Shown in pieces: positions 46,704 through 56,631 of a stretch of 64,000 nucleotides of DNA; the stretch's first letter is position 1; every line of letters begins with the position of its first letter. Under the pieces are notes generated by a model. That model saw only the letters and a program-made list of their open reading frames with translations. It had not been told where the DNA came from and did no database searches. The stretch comes from Flavobacteriaceae bacterium EG-1 (GTDB lineage Bacteria; Bacteroidota; Bacteroidia; Flavobacteriales; Flavobacteriaceae), in contig NZ_WJPK01000006.1 of assembly GCF_009649685.1 (NCBI RefSeq), positions 124,001 through 188,000 on the forward strand, written 5' to 3'. Made by a program: the position numbers and the translations under genes.

Positions 46704-47536
46704 TTAGATCTTGACATTGGACTTAACTTATTAAATACTTGATAAGGATAAACCTCATAAAACACTTGATCTTCATTTATAGTATTCTTTGCATTTTCGT
46801 AAGCTCTTTTTCGAACGGCTTGTGCTTCTAATTCTCTATTCAATTCGGTTAAACATATTGATTTAAAAAAAAGAGCATCACCAAAATCTTTATAAACCTT
46901 TAAAGACATATCTAAATTTTCGATTGCCTTATCAAAATTTTGTAACTCGTATTCAGCAAGCCCCATATAAAACCAATCTAAATGATGGACGGCATGTTCG
47001 GGTTTGCGCTTTGGAAAATCAGCAATTTGCTGCTCTTTACTTTTTTCCAAAAATTCTTTTGCTTTTTCAAAATTATTTAATTGCAAATAATTTAATCCTA
47101 AATAAAAATTGTACGTATGATCCATCACATAAGAATCACCATACCTTTTTTTTACTTCCATAAACTCGGTTATAGATTCTTGATGTTCTTTAGAAAAAAG
47201 ACATTTCATAAAAGCACTGTAATCAAGATACTTAGCAGGATTAAGTTTTGCAGCTTTTTCTAGAAATGGTTTACCAACAGCATATTTTCTAGATTTATAC
47301 AAGGGCATTGCTTTTTGTTGCCAGAAATATGCTGAATCTGGGACAATTAATAAAATTGAATCAAGATATTTTTGATATTCATTAGAGTACATACCACGAT
47401 ATTGTGCTTTTCTCCAGTAATTAACCACCTTATTCGAATCTATCTGACTTATTTTCTTCGTTGAACTTGAGTTTGGTCCTAATCTATTTTCTGAGCAAGA
47501 TGCCAAAACCAATAATAGTAATACAAAATATTTCAT
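46700..47536 (-). CDS. TPR-repeat lipoprotein
   Basis: A 278-residue lipoprotein (FVLLLLVLASC, cysteine 14) with at least three tetratricopeptide-type repeats (about 60-240). Examples are YNFYLGLNYLQLNNFEKAKE and MGLAEYELQNFDKAIENLDM. It probably serves as a protein-binding scaffold in the periplasm. It is 42 bp downstream of alaS and overlaps the GSCFA gene by 4 bp. Confidence 0.85.
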   Translation of the reverse strand: MKYFVLLLLVLASCSENRLGPNSSSTKKISQIDSNKVVNYWRKAQYRGMYSNEYQKYLDSILLIVPDSAYFWQQKAMPLYKSRKYAVGKPFLEKAAKLNPAKYLDYSAFMKCLFSKEHQESITEFMEVKKRYGDSYVMDHTYNFYLGLNYLQLNNFEKAKEFLEKSKEQQIADFPKRKPEHAVHHLDWFYMGLAEYELQNFDKAIENLDMSLKVYKDFGDALFFKSICLTELNRELEAQAVRKRAYENAKNTINEDQVFYEVYPYQVFNKLSPMSRSK

Positions 47537-47578
47537 AATAAGTAGAGTATACTCTAATTTAAGTCATATTCTATTGTA

Positions 47579-50197
47579 TTATTTCAACAAATATTTCTTC
47601 GCATTATTAATAGCTTCGTTAATGCCAGCCGGATTCTTTCCACCTGCAGTTGCGAAGAAAGGTTGTCCACCTCCACCTCCTTGAATAAATTTGCCCAGTT
47701 CACGAACAATGGTACCTGCATGCAAATCTTTGGCAGCGACTAATTCTTTTGAGATATAACAAGAAAGCAACGCTTTTCCATTTTGTTCTGTGCCGAATAA
47801 CAGAAATAAATTTTCTTGATTATTCCCCATTTCAAAACATAAATCTTTAATCCCGCCAGCGTCCAAATCAATCTTTTTAGCTAAAAAACGAACCCCGTTT
47901 ATTTCTTCTAATTCATTTACTAAATCTCCTTTTAAATTTTTGGCTTTAGCTTTTAAAAGTTGTTCAACTTCTTTTTTAAGTTTTGCATTTTCCTCTTGCA
48001 AGTTAGCTACCGATTTTACTGGGTCTTGCGCATTATTCAATAAATCTTTAATCTCAAAAAGTGTTCTATTATTCTCAAAATAAAAATCTTTGACGGCATC
48101 ATATGTAATAGCCTCAATTCTTCTAATTCCAGCAGCTACCGCACCTTCCGATTTAATTTTAAAATGCCAAATATCTGCAGTGTTTTTAACATGTGTACCA
48201 CCACAAAGCTCTATTGATTGCCCAAAACGAACTGTTCTTACAGCATCACCGTATTTTTCTCCAAACAAGGCCATTGCTCCTTCTGCCATAGCCTCTTCTA
48301 TGGGAACATTACGCTTTTCCTCAAACGGCAAATGACCATCGATTCGGGCATTAACAAAGTTTTCTACAGCCCTTAATTCTTCCGTTGTCAATTTAGAAAA
48401 GTGAGAAAAGTCAAAACGCAAGTATTTCGAATGTACCGCCGAACCTTTTTGCTCTACATGTGTACCTAAAATTTCTCGAAGTGCTTGATGTAATAAATGA
48501 GTGGCACTGTGGTTAGCTTCTGTACGATGCCTTTGCTTTTCATCTACGACTGCGGTATAAGTTTCATTTGAATTCTTGGGTAGATTCTTAACAAAATGTA
48601 TTATTTCGTTATTCTCTTTTTTAGTATCCAATATATAAACAACGTCTCCATTTGGCACCTCTAAATACCCTTTATCACCTACTTGACCACCTCCTTCGGC
48701 ATAAAAAGGTGTTAAATTAAAAACCAGTTGAAATCGAACTCCATCTTTTTTAGAAGTAACTTTTCTATACTTAACTATTTTCACTTTAGCTTTTAAAACA
48801 TCATACCCAACAAATTCTTGTTCTGCATCGTTAGATACAACTGTCCAATCATCCTTTGAAACTTCTGATGCACTTCGCGATCGATTTTTCTGCTCTTGCA
48901 TGGCAATCTCAAACCCCTTCTCATCCAAAGTGTACCCCTTCTCACTTAAAATTAAAGCTGTTAAATCAATTGGAAAGCCATAGGTATCATATAACTCAAA
49001 GGCTTTTCTTCCATCAATTTCATCACCCTTTGCTTGTGCAATTACAGTATTTAACAACACCAAGCCCTGATCTAAAGTATTTAAAAAAGAATTTTCTTCT
49101 TCCTTAATAACATTCTCTATTAATTGTTGTTGTTCTTTTAATTCGGTAAAATTCTCACCCATTGATTCTACCAACACTCGTGTTAATCGATAAATAAAAG
49201 GTTCTTTCGTCTTTAAAAATGTAAAACCATATCGTATTGCTCTACGTAGTATTCTCCTAATTACATATCCTGCACCAGTGTTACTAGGCAATTGCCCGTC
49301 AGCTATTGAAAAGGCTACTGCTCTAATATGATCTGCGATTACTCGTATAGCCACATCAACCTCTTCCGAAGTACCATACTTAGCATGTGTAATAGCTTCT
49401 ATTTCGCGAATAATGGGCTTAAAAACATCGGTATCGTAATTGGATTTTACATTCTGCATTACCATACACAAACGCTCAAAACCCATTCCAGTATCGACAT
49501 GTTTTGCGGGTAAATTTTCTAAACTCCCATCGGCCTTACGATTGTATTGCATGAAAACTAAATTCCATATCTCTACAACAAGTGGATGGTCTGCATTTAC
49601 TAAAGAAGCACCTGAAACTTTCTTTTTTTCTTCTGCCGAACGTATATCTACATGAATTTCTGAACAAGGCCCACATGGTCCTTGATCACCCATTTCCCAA
49701 AAATTATCTTTTTTATTCCCTAAAATTATCCTGTCTTTAGGCACAATAGCACTCCAAATTGCATAAGCTTCTTGGTCTTTATTTAAATTATCAGAATCAT
49801 TACTTCCTTCAAAAATTGAAACATAGAGACTTTCTTTATCAATCTTACAAACTTCAGTTAAAAATTCCCATGCCCATTGTATTGCTTCTTTTTTAAAGTA
49901 ATCTCCAAAACTCCAATTACCTAGCATCTCAAACATGGTATGATGATAAGTATCTTTACCAACTTCCTCTAAGTCGTTGTGTTTACCACTAACTCTAAGA
50001 CATTTTTGAGTATCAGTAATGCGCAAATTCTTTGAAACTGTGTTCCCTAAAAAGTATTCTTTAAACTGATTCATACCCGCATTGGTAAACATTAAAGTAG
50101 GGTCGTCTTTAATAACCATTGGAGCTGAGGCTACAATCTTGTGTGATTTACTTTTAAAGAAATTTAAAAAATTTGATCGTATATCTTTGGAAGTCAT
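47579..50197 (-). CDS. alaS: Alanine--tRNA ligase
   Basis: Class II synthetase of 872 residues, the usual length. The catalytic domain includes [14 protein letters not shown] and [18 protein letters not shown]. The editing domain contains the zinc/ATP-site motif [17 protein letters not shown] and the [11 protein letters not shown] block. A coiled-coil segment ([20 protein letters not shown]) precedes the C-terminal C-Ala domain with [23 protein letters not shown] at 50281-50288 on the minus strand is a candidate -7 element 84 bp upstream. Confidence 0.97.
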   Translation of the reverse strand: MTSKDIRSNFLNFFKSKSHKIVASAPMVIKDDPTLMFTNAGMNQFKEYFLGNTVSKNLRITDTQKCLRVSGKHNDLEEVGKDTYHHTMFEMLGNWSFGDYFKKEAIQWAWEFLTEVCKIDKESLYVSIFEGSNDSDNLNKDQEAYAIWSAIVPKDRIILGNKKDNFWEMGDQGPCGPCSEIHVDIRSAEEKKKVSGASLVNADHPLVVEIWNLVFMQYNRKADGSLENLPAKHVDTGMGFERLCMVMQNVKSNYDTDVFKPIIREIEAITHAKYGTSEEVDVAIRVIADHIRAVAFSIADGQLPSNTGAGYVIRRILRRAIRYGFTFLKTKEPFIYRLTRVLVESMGENFTELKEQQQLIENVIKEEENSFLNTLDQGLVLLNTVIAQAKGDEIDGRKAFELYDTYGFPIDLTALILSEKGYTLDEKGFEIAMQEQKNRSRSASEVSKDDWTVVSNDAEQEFVGYDVLKAKVKIVKYRKVTSKKDGVRFQLVFNLTPFYAEGGGQVGDKGYLEVPNGDVVYILDTKKENNEIIHFVKNLPKNSNETYTAVVDEKQRHRTEANHSATHLLHQALREILGTHVEQKGSAVHSKYLRFDFSHFSKLTTEELRAVENFVNARIDGHLPFEEKRNVPIEEAMAEGAMALFGEKYGDAVRTVRFGQSIELCGGTHVKNTADIWHFKIKSEGAVAAGIRRIEAITYDAVKDFYFENNRTLFEIKDLLNNAQDPVKSVANLQEENAKLKKEVEQLLKAKAKNLKGDLVNELEEINGVRFLAKKIDLDAGGIKDLCFEMGNNQENLFLLFGTEQNGKALLSCYISKELVAAKDLHAGTIVRELGKFIQGGGGGQPFFATAGGKNPAGINEAINNAKKYLLK

Positions 50198-50247
50198 AGA
50201 AATTGCTAACGTTTTGCAAAATTTAACAATTTATACAAAACAATTTT

Positions 50248-50255
50248 TATATTTG
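50248..50255 (+). promoter_or_regulatory. Candidate -7 element for the M23 gene
   Basis: TATATTTG, 48 bp before the M23 start, matches TAnnTTTG. No -33 TTTG is found at the right spacing. Confidence 0.35.
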
Positions 50256-50280
50256 TTTGTTCTGTAAAAAAACAGTTGCG

Positions 50281-50288
50281 CAAAAATA
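50281..50288 (-). promoter_or_regulatory. Candidate -7 element for alaS
   Basis: TATTTTTG on the minus strand, 84 bp before the alaS start. No clear -33 element. Confidence 0.35.
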
Positions 50289-50303
50289 GGATAAAATCCA
50301 TTT

Positions 50304-51281
50304 ATGTCTAAGGTAAAGTACTATTACGATCCAGATACGCTATCCTATCGAAAGATAGAGGTTCAAAAATCGAAACGTTATCGTAATATCGCCTTTTTCT
50401 TTTTAGGATCATTGCTTTTCGGTATTCTTTCTGTTATTTTACTTTTAAACACTAATTTAATTAATACTCCACGCGAACTCTCTTTAAGACGTGAAGTTAA
50501 AAATTACGAATTACAATTTGAATTGCTCGATAAAAAAATGGAGCAAATTGAAGAAGTATTAGCGAACATAGAAGACCGTGATAATAATATTTATCGGCTT
50601 TATTTCGAAGCTAATCCTATTCCAGAAGAACAAAGACGTACGGGTTTTGGAGGTGTAAATAGATATCGTTCATTAGAAGGTTTTAATAATTCTGAAATGA
50701 TAATATCAACAACAAGAAGACTTGATATTATTAAAAAGCAAATGGCAATTCAGTCAAAATCTTTAGATGAAATTACTAAACTAGCTGAAGAAAAAGAAAA
50801 ATTATTAATGGCAATACCCGCTATACAACCCATTAATAATGAAGACTTAACACGTATGGCGTCTGGATTTGGATGGCGATCAGATCCATTTACTAAAGCG
50901 CGTAAAATGCACAGAGGTATGGACTTCACAGCACCAAGAGGCACACCTGTATATGCTTCGGGTGATGGAAAAGTAACTCGTGCTGATAATGGTGCCTCAG
51001 GTTATGGCAATCATATAAGAATTGATCATGGCTATGGCTATCTTTCTCTATATGCGCATTTAAGTAAGTATAATGTAAAGAAAGGACAAAAAGTAAAACG
51101 AGGTGATTTAATAGGTTTTGTAGGTAATACAGGGCGGTCAGAAGCGCCACACCTGCATTATGAGGTTTGGAAAGATAAAGACAGAATAAACCCTATTAAT
51201 TTTTACTACGGAAGTTTATCTGCGGAAGAATTTGAGAATATGTTGAAATTCGCAACTCAAGAAAATCAATCCCTTGACTAA
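50304..51281 (+). CDS. M23 family peptidoglycan endopeptidase
   Basis: A 325-residue membrane-anchored peptidase that cuts peptide cross-links in the wall. One transmembrane helix (about 30-52) is followed by a coiled-coil region (about 58-175) and the LytM/M23 domain. Zinc ligands are in HRGMDFTAPRGTPVYA (HxxxD) and the HxH of APHLHYEVWK; YGNHIRIDHGYGYLSLYAHL lies between. All metal residues are present, so it should be active. Its stop and the ATG of the merR gene overlap (TAATG), so translation is coupled. Confidence 0.95.
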   Translation: MSKVKYYYDPDTLSYRKIEVQKSKRYRNIAFFFLGSLLFGILSVILLLNTNLINTPRELSLRREVKNYELQFELLDKKMEQIEEVLANIEDRDNNIYRLYFEANPIPEEQRRTGFGGVNRYRSLEGFNNSEMIISTTRRLDIIKKQMAIQSKSLDEITKLAEEKEKLLMAIPAIQPINNEDLTRMASGFGWRSDPFTKARKMHRGMDFTAPRGTPVYASGDGKVTRADNGASGYGNHIRIDHGYGYLSLYAHLSKYNVKKGQKVKRGDLIGFVGNTGRSEAPHLHYEVWKDKDRINPINFYYGSLSAEEFENMLKFATQENQSLD

Positions 51282-51610
51282 TGCAAATAGAACTACCAGA
51301 AAAAAGATATTACGGTATTGGTGAAGTCGCCAAAGCATTTGATGTTAACACATCGCTCATTCGCTTTTGGGAAAAAGAATTTGACGCCTTGAAACCTAAA
51401 AAGAACGCCAAAGGAAATCGTAAATTCACCCCAGAAGACATAAAAAATTTAAAACTTATTTACCACTTGGTAAAAGAGCGCGGTTTTACATTAGATGGTG
51501 CAAAAACGCATCTTAAGGAGAACCGCCAAAAAGCACTAAATAATTTCGATATCATCGATAAACTTGAAAAAGTTAAAGCTGAATTAATTAAGATTAAAGA
51601 ACAATTGTAA
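51281..51610 (+). CDS. MerR family transcriptional regulator
   Basis: A 109-residue DNA-binding protein with the winged-helix core YYGIGEVAKAFDVNTSLIRF followed by WEKEFDALKPKKNAKGNRKF. A short dimerisation helix follows (NFDIIDKLEKVKAELIKIKE). No cysteine sensor site is present, so it is not a metal-sensing type. Small MerR proteins like this are often paired with an M23 gene in flavobacteria. The target genes are not known. It overlaps the M23 stop codon. Confidence 0.92.
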   Translation: MQIELPEKRYYGIGEVAKAFDVNTSLIRFWEKEFDALKPKKNAKGNRKFTPEDIKNLKLIYHLVKERGFTLDGAKTHLKENRQKALNNFDIIDKLEKVKAELIKIKEQL

Positions 51611-51711
51611 TTTTCTTAATTCTTTTTTAGCACTTTAGTGTAACATTTCACTGCATTCTACTGACTAACATTTATTAACTATAATTTCAAACACTTAAAA
51701 TTAACACTATC

Positions 51712-52311
51712 ATGAAAAAAGGATTAATTGCATTAATTGTTCTTGCCGTTATTGCCATTGGTATTTACCAATGGGCTGTTGGATTTAACAATACGGCTGT
51801 AGAACACGAAGCAGATGCTAAAACAGCTTGGTCTAATGTTGAAAGTTCGTATCAACGCAGAAACGACCTCATCGGAAATTTAGTAAAAACAGTACAAGGT
51901 GCTGCAGATTTTGAAAAAGAGACATTAGAAGGAGTAATTGAAGCTAGAGCTAATGCGACCAAAACTACGATTGATGCAGGAAATCTTACTCCAGAAAAAA
52001 TGGCTGCTTTCCAAGATGCCCAATCTGGACTTACCGGAGCTTTAAGCAAACTAATGGTTGTTGTTGAACGTTATCCCGAACTCAAGGCCAATCAGAATTT
52101 CCTTGAATTACAATCGCAATTAGAAGGTACAGAAAATCGCATCAATGTAGCTCGTGATCGTTTTAATGAAGCGGTAAATGTATACGATAAACACACCACT
52201 AAATTTCCTGGAAAACTTTTGGCTGGACTTTTTGGTTTTGATGAAATGGCCCGCTACGAAGCTGCGGCTGGATCTGAAAATGCTCCTGATGTAGATTTCG
52301 ATTTCAAATAG
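51712..52311 (+). CDS. lemA: LemA family protein
   Basis: A 199-residue membrane protein. A single N-terminal helix (KGLIALIVLAVIAIGIYQWA) is followed by the LemA helical bundle, with AWSNVESSYQRRNDLIGNLV and LSKLMVVVERYPELKANQNF. LemA and TPM proteins are commonly encoded together, as here. The role in the envelope is not defined. The TPM gene follows after 6 bp. Confidence 0.95.
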   Translation: MKKGLIALIVLAVIAIGIYQWAVGFNNTAVEHEADAKTAWSNVESSYQRRNDLIGNLVKTVQGAADFEKETLEGVIEARANATKTTIDAGNLTPEKMAAFQDAQSGLTGALSKLMVVVERYPELKANQNFLELQSQLEGTENRINVARDRFNEAVNVYDKHTTKFPGKLLAGLFGFDEMARYEAAAGSENAPDVDFDFK

Positions 52312-52317
52312 GAGCCC

Positions 52318-52755
52318 ATGTCTAGAGTAGAAGACTTTTTAACTGCCGAAGGGGAGCAAGAAATCGTATCAGCTATACTTGAAGCCGAAAAGAATACGTC
52401 TGGAGAGATTCGTGTTCATATTGAAGCCCACACTCGATTAGCTCATGATGATCGTGCAAAAGAAATCTTTCACCTGTTAAAAATGGACAATACAAAAGAT
52501 GCTAATGGAGTGCTTATTTATATTGCTGTAAATGATAAAAAGTTTGCTATTTATGGCGATTCTGGAATCAATAAAGTAGTACCAGCCGATTTTTGGAAAT
52601 CAACCATTAATGTCATACAAGAGCAATTTAAAAAAGGTAATTTTAAAGAAGGCATTATTAACGGAATCCTTTCAGCCGGAAAAGAATTAAACACTCACTT
52701 TCCTTGGAAAGCTAATGACACAAATGAACTGAGCAATGAAATATCAAAAGGTTAG
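52318..52755 (+). CDS. TPM domain protein, short form
   Basis: A 145-residue protein consisting of one TPM (TLP18.3/Psb32/MOLO-1) domain. It has SGEIRVHIEAHTRLAHDDRA, NGVLIYIAVNDKKFAIYGDS and INGILSAGKELNTHFPW. There is no signal peptide or membrane helix, so it may be cytosolic, unlike the next gene. It overlaps the following TPM gene by 20 bp. Confidence 0.9.
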   Translation: MSRVEDFLTAEGEQEIVSAILEAEKNTSGEIRVHIEAHTRLAHDDRAKEIFHLLKMDNTKDANGVLIYIAVNDKKFAIYGDSGINKVVPADFWKSTINVIQEQFKKGNFKEGIINGILSAGKELNTHFPWKANDTNELSNEISKG

Positions 52756-53527
52756 TTTACTGCTCTTTTTATTGGGTTGTGTAATTGGACATGCACAGTT
52801 TAAAATTCCTGAAGTACCATCAGAACAAACGAGTGTTTACGATTATGTTAGCTTATTACAACCACAGCAAAAAAACACACTTGAACAGAAACTAATTCGA
52901 TATTCAGATAGTACCTCTACCCAAATAGTTATCGCCATAATTAAATCTACAGAAGGTGAAGAAATCAACTATTTAGGAGCTAATTGGCTAACGAAATGGG
53001 GAATTGGTCAAAAAGGAAAAGACAATGGCATTCTAATTATTTTAGCTAGAGATGACCGAAAAATTGGCATAAATACGGGCTATGGAGTTGAAGGCTCACT
53101 TACAGATGCCATGAGCAGACGTATAATAGAAAATGTAATTATACCACATTTTAAGCAAAATGATTATTATTCGGGACTTGATAATGGAGCAGATGCTATT
53201 TTCCAGGTACTTAATGGAGAGTTTGAAGAAGAACGTACTTTTGATGAGTCGCAAGGTTTTCCATTAGATGCACTCTTGCCTTTTATTATATTTCTGGTAA
53301 TTCTTATCATTCTTTCACGCCGTAACAACAAAGGCGGTGGAAGAAATGGAGGTAAACGTTCTGGTGGATTAGACCTTTGGGACATCATCATTTTAAGTAA
53401 CATGGGGCGCAGTGGCCATTCTGGAGGCGGCTTCGGAGGTGGCGGCGGAAGCTTCGGTGGCGGTGGTTTTGGAGGTGGCTTCGGCGGCGGAATGGGCGGC
53501 GGCGGCGGTGCATCTGGTGGTTGGTAA
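52736..53527 (+). CDS. TPM domain protein with glycine-rich tail
   Basis: A 263-residue secreted TPM protein. A signal peptide (VSLLLFLLGCVIGHAQ) is followed by the TPM domain (about 30-160, TSVYDYVSLLQPQQKNTLEQ). Next is a transmembrane helix (FIIFLVILIILS, about 183-196) and a glycine/serine-rich tail (HSGGGFGGGGGSFGGG). It is the third gene of the LemA-TPM-TPM series and overlaps the upstream gene. The glycine tail suggests a flexible or cytoplasmic low-complexity end. Confidence 0.93.
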   Translation: MKYQKVSLLLFLLGCVIGHAQFKIPEVPSEQTSVYDYVSLLQPQQKNTLEQKLIRYSDSTSTQIVIAIIKSTEGEEINYLGANWLTKWGIGQKGKDNGILIILARDDRKIGINTGYGVEGSLTDAMSRRIIENVIIPHFKQNDYYSGLDNGADAIFQVLNGEFEEERTFDESQGFPLDALLPFIIFLVILIILSRRNNKGGGRNGGKRSGGLDLWDIIILSNMGRSGHSGGGFGGGGGSFGGGGFGGGFGGGMGGGGGASGGW

Positions 53528-53592
53528 ATAAAATGCTCAATACACTACTTATCTCATTATTAAAAACAATAATGATAATCGTTACCATTTTT

Positions 53593-56364
53593 TTAAAACA
53601 TGAAGCGATTTCCTTCTTTAGATTTTTTTCCACCGAATTGATCAAATTTATAAGTCATACTCATCATAAAATAACGTGTTAAAACCGTTCCTTGCAAGTC
53701 CTGAATAAAGTCTTGGCCAGTGGTGCGTCGCGTATTGATATTTTGATTCAACAAATCATAGGCTAACACTTTTAATGTAGCTTTTTGCTTAAATAGTTGA
53801 ACACCTAAACTCATGTTCCAAAAGACGGCATCTTTAACAAAACCTTCACTCACATTACCATTATAATTGTACCGAATATCATTACCCCAAATTAGATTTT
53901 TAGGCCAATACAAGGTTGTTTTTAATTCTGCATTATGAGAGGTGAAATTAATATCATCAAACGATTCTATATTGTATCGCGTTGCATTAAAAGTCAATGA
54001 GTAGGTTGGTTCAAGCTCCAAAATTTTATTAAAATTAAAACTTGTTGAAATGCGCGGTGTAAAAGAATTTCTTTTTGCATCTAAACGCTCTCCATTAACA
54101 AAACCTACATTTTTTTGAAAATTAAAATAGGGTCTAAAATTCACCTTAACACTTAAAGTAGAATCTTTCTTAAATTCTTTTGAATACCCTACTCCCCCAT
54201 AATGATTATAATTACCATTAACATTGGTATAAGTGGTTTGGCGTAACAAATTTTCATCAGTTTCAGTAACTGGTGCAATTACGTTGTCTTGAAAATTAAA
54301 TCCAAAGTAAATAAATGAACCTGTACGTTCTTTCCAATTAAAATTATTATAGTTTAAATAAAGTTGATTAGAAACTGAGGGCTCCAAATTAGGGTTACCC
54401 GTAACAATATTTAATGGGTTACTTACATTGGCAATGGGCTGTAATTGATTAATTTGAGGCAAATTTAAATCTGAATCGAAATAAACACTCAATCGCTTTC
54501 CTTTTTGCAAAGTATAATTAGCATACCCACTAAAAAGAATATTCTCATAAGCTTTTGACAGAGTTGAATTTTGCAAAAATTCAGTATTCTCAAGATCTGA
54601 AAAAACATACTCGACATCTAGTCCTAAATTCAACTTTTCACGATCACGTTTTATACTTATTTTCGGCATTTTTTGCGAATTTTCGAATAAAAAATCGGAG
54701 CTTAACGTGTTATTAAAATCAGAATAACTTCCAGTTATATCATTGAAATCGTAGACAGATTGGGCATTTTTATTTATTTCTTTTCGATGTTTATATGTTA
54801 AATCCAAAAAGGTTTTATTAGCCAACACATGTCGGTAGGTTGCACCTACTTCATAAGTATCACTTTTTCCTTCAAATTCAGTGGTTTGATTTATTTCATC
54901 TATTCGGGCATCCACTCCAAAAATTTCACTAGTAGTTCGTAGCTCATTAATATTATCGTTTAAATTATTGTTGTTATTAAAAAAGAGCCTAACAAAGGTA
55001 CCAAGGGTGTCAAACTTCTTCGTAAGATCTAATCGGTTTGAAAAATTGCGACTGTAACCGTCTTCTGTGGCCAATCTAGTATTTTGATTTATAAGTCCAT
55101 CAGCTACTGTCGAAGACCTCGTATTAGATGCATCAATAGAATTTGTCCGATTAACACTCATTGCTGGCTCCACAGTAACGCGTAATGTTTTATCAATATC
55201 AAATATTAAATTTGCTGCTCCTCGATTAGAAACTGTATTTCCCTCAAAATTTGAATCACTATCAGTAAAATAACTTCCTGTGGGTAGAATATTTTCACGT
55301 GAAGTTTTTTCATCATTATAATTATTCGAAGAAGCATAAAAATAATTCCCTGTTATTTCATATTCACCTTTTTTAGAATTCGCATAACTAGACCCTAAGG
55401 TATTTGATGTGGTAACACCTTCACCATAACCGAAATTGAGTCCAGAAATTGAAAACCCTCCATCTCTATCGATACTAATACCACCTCTAGAGCGGCCCAG
55501 CATATCATAAATTTCGTCAAAGGAAAAACCAGCTGAATTTATATTATTAGAGGCCGCCACAACACTAAAGCGTTCATTACCATTAAAATAATTAAAAAGT
55601 CCATTTGCTTGGTATCGCTCGTCCGTACCATAACCTGCCGTAATTCTAGTAAGTATGCCTTTATTCTTATCCTCTTTTATTGTTAGATTTATTGTTTTTG
55701 ATTCACCACTTCCACTTTCACCTGTAAATTCTTCAGCTTTGGTTTTAGTATCGGTAATTTGAATTTTACTAATTATATCTTTAGGAAGACTCTTTGTAGC
55801 TACTTTAGGATCACTACTAAAAAATACTTGTCCATTTACTAATACTTGATTTACTTCTTTACCATTTACCGTAATTTTTCCATCACTATCTACTTCTACC
55901 CCAGGTAATTTTTTAAGAAGCTCTTCAACGGTGGCATCTGGTCTGGTTTTAAAAGAATCAGCATTAAATTCAAGCGTGTCTTTTTTTATGGTAATGGGCA
56001 CTCTATCACCCACAACGTTTACCCCCTTTAATTCTTCTGCCTGCAGCTGCATTTGCACGGTACCAAGATTGATATTCTTTTTTACAGTAATCTTCATATT
56101 TAGTGTCTTGTAACCATTGTAAGAGAAAAACAGGTTCATTTCTTTTAAACTCGATCTATCTTCAAGTTCAAAAAAACCAGTGGCATCAGAAATTGTATAC
56201 GCAACTAAAGAACTATCTTTTACTGATTCCGCATAAATTGTAGTCGCTTCTAAAGGTTCTTTCGAAAGCTCATCTACTACAGTACCTGTTATACGAAATT
56301 CTTGGGAGTACGAAATTGATAAACATAGAATACCTACGAGAAAAGCTGGTAACATTTTCTTCAT
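53593..56364 (-). CDS. Outer-membrane beta-barrel protein with CarboxypepD_reg domain
   Basis: A 923-residue protein of the outer-membrane beta-barrel family related to TonB-dependent receptors. A signal peptide (LPAFLVGILCLSISYSQ) is followed by a carboxypeptidase-regulatory-like domain (about 22-105). A plug region includes TVEELLKKLPGVEVDSDGKI and VNGQVFFSSDPKVATKSLP. A long barrel then ends with KSKEGNRFMF (final phenylalanine). No TonB box is obvious. The substrate is unknown. TATTTTTG at 56440-56447 on the minus strand is a candidate -7 element 76 bp upstream. Confidence 0.9.
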   Translation of the reverse strand: MKKMLPAFLVGILCLSISYSQEFRITGTVVDELSKEPLEATTIYAESVKDSSLVAYTISDATGFFELEDRSSLKEMNLFFSYNGYKTLNMKITVKKNINLGTVQMQLQAEELKGVNVVGDRVPITIKKDTLEFNADSFKTRPDATVEELLKKLPGVEVDSDGKITVNGKEVNQVLVNGQVFFSSDPKVATKSLPKDIISKIQITDTKTKAEEFTGESGSGESKTINLTIKEDKNKGILTRITAGYGTDERYQANGLFNYFNGNERFSVVAASNNINSAGFSFDEIYDMLGRSRGGISIDRDGGFSISGLNFGYGEGVTTSNTLGSSYANSKKGEYEITGNYFYASSNNYNDEKTSRENILPTGSYFTDSDSNFEGNTVSNRGAANLIFDIDKTLRVTVEPAMSVNRTNSIDASNTRSSTVADGLINQNTRLATEDGYSRNFSNRLDLTKKFDTLGTFVRLFFNNNNNLNDNINELRTTSEIFGVDARIDEINQTTEFEGKSDTYEVGATYRHVLANKTFLDLTYKHRKEINKNAQSVYDFNDITGSYSDFNNTLSSDFLFENSQKMPKISIKRDREKLNLGLDVEYVFSDLENTEFLQNSTLSKAYENILFSGYANYTLQKGKRLSVYFDSDLNLPQINQLQPIANVSNPLNIVTGNPNLEPSVSNQLYLNYNNFNWKERTGSFIYFGFNFQDNVIAPVTETDENLLRQTTYTNVNGNYNHYGGVGYSKEFKKDSTLSVKVNFRPYFNFQKNVGFVNGERLDAKRNSFTPRISTSFNFNKILELEPTYSLTFNATRYNIESFDDINFTSHNAELKTTLYWPKNLIWGNDIRYNYNGNVSEGFVKDAVFWNMSLGVQLFKQKATLKVLAYDLLNQNINTRRTTGQDFIQDLQGTVLTRYFMMSMTYKFDQFGGKKSKEGNRFMF

Positions 56365-56439
56365 AAGAGCTTGGTATTTTTTGGATTGATGAATAAACCG
56401 AATGTTGAAATAAATTAAATTTCAAAGGGGGAGACTTTC

Positions 56440-56447
56440 CAAAAATA
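56440..56447 (-). promoter_or_regulatory. Candidate -7 element for the barrel protein
   Basis: TATTTTTG on the minus strand, 76 bp before the start codon. No -33 partner is evident. Confidence 0.35.
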
Positions 56448-56538
56448 ACTTAACAACTAAATATTTAGTTGAACATTAACAAAAGTTTATGCTCTTCCTA
56501 AAATTTTAACAAAATCATAAAAAAAATAATATTCAATA

Positions 56539-56604
56539 TTACTTTTTACGCATATATATTGTAATAGGGACACTTGTAAAATTGAGGTTTTCGCGCAACT
56601 AATT
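56539..56604 (-). pseudogene. Remnant of der 3' end
   Basis: On the minus strand this 66-bp stretch encodes LRENLNFTSVPITIYMRKK and a stop, preceded by a stop codon in place of lysine. The end of the intact der gene (57656-57721) encodes [19 protein letters not shown]. By hand alignment 56 of 66 bases match, and many of the differences are silent. The piece lies just past a CPBP-like gene and in the same orientation as der. It is a leftover or transferred copy of the der tail, not a gene. Confidence 0.85.
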
Positions 56605-56631
56605 ATTGCAAGTTTCTTTAAAATTTAATAA

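Noticed and set aside
53388-53645. Arginine/histidine-rich antisense ORF at the TPM gene end
   Set aside because: An artefact of reading the glycine-codon-rich tail on the other strand.
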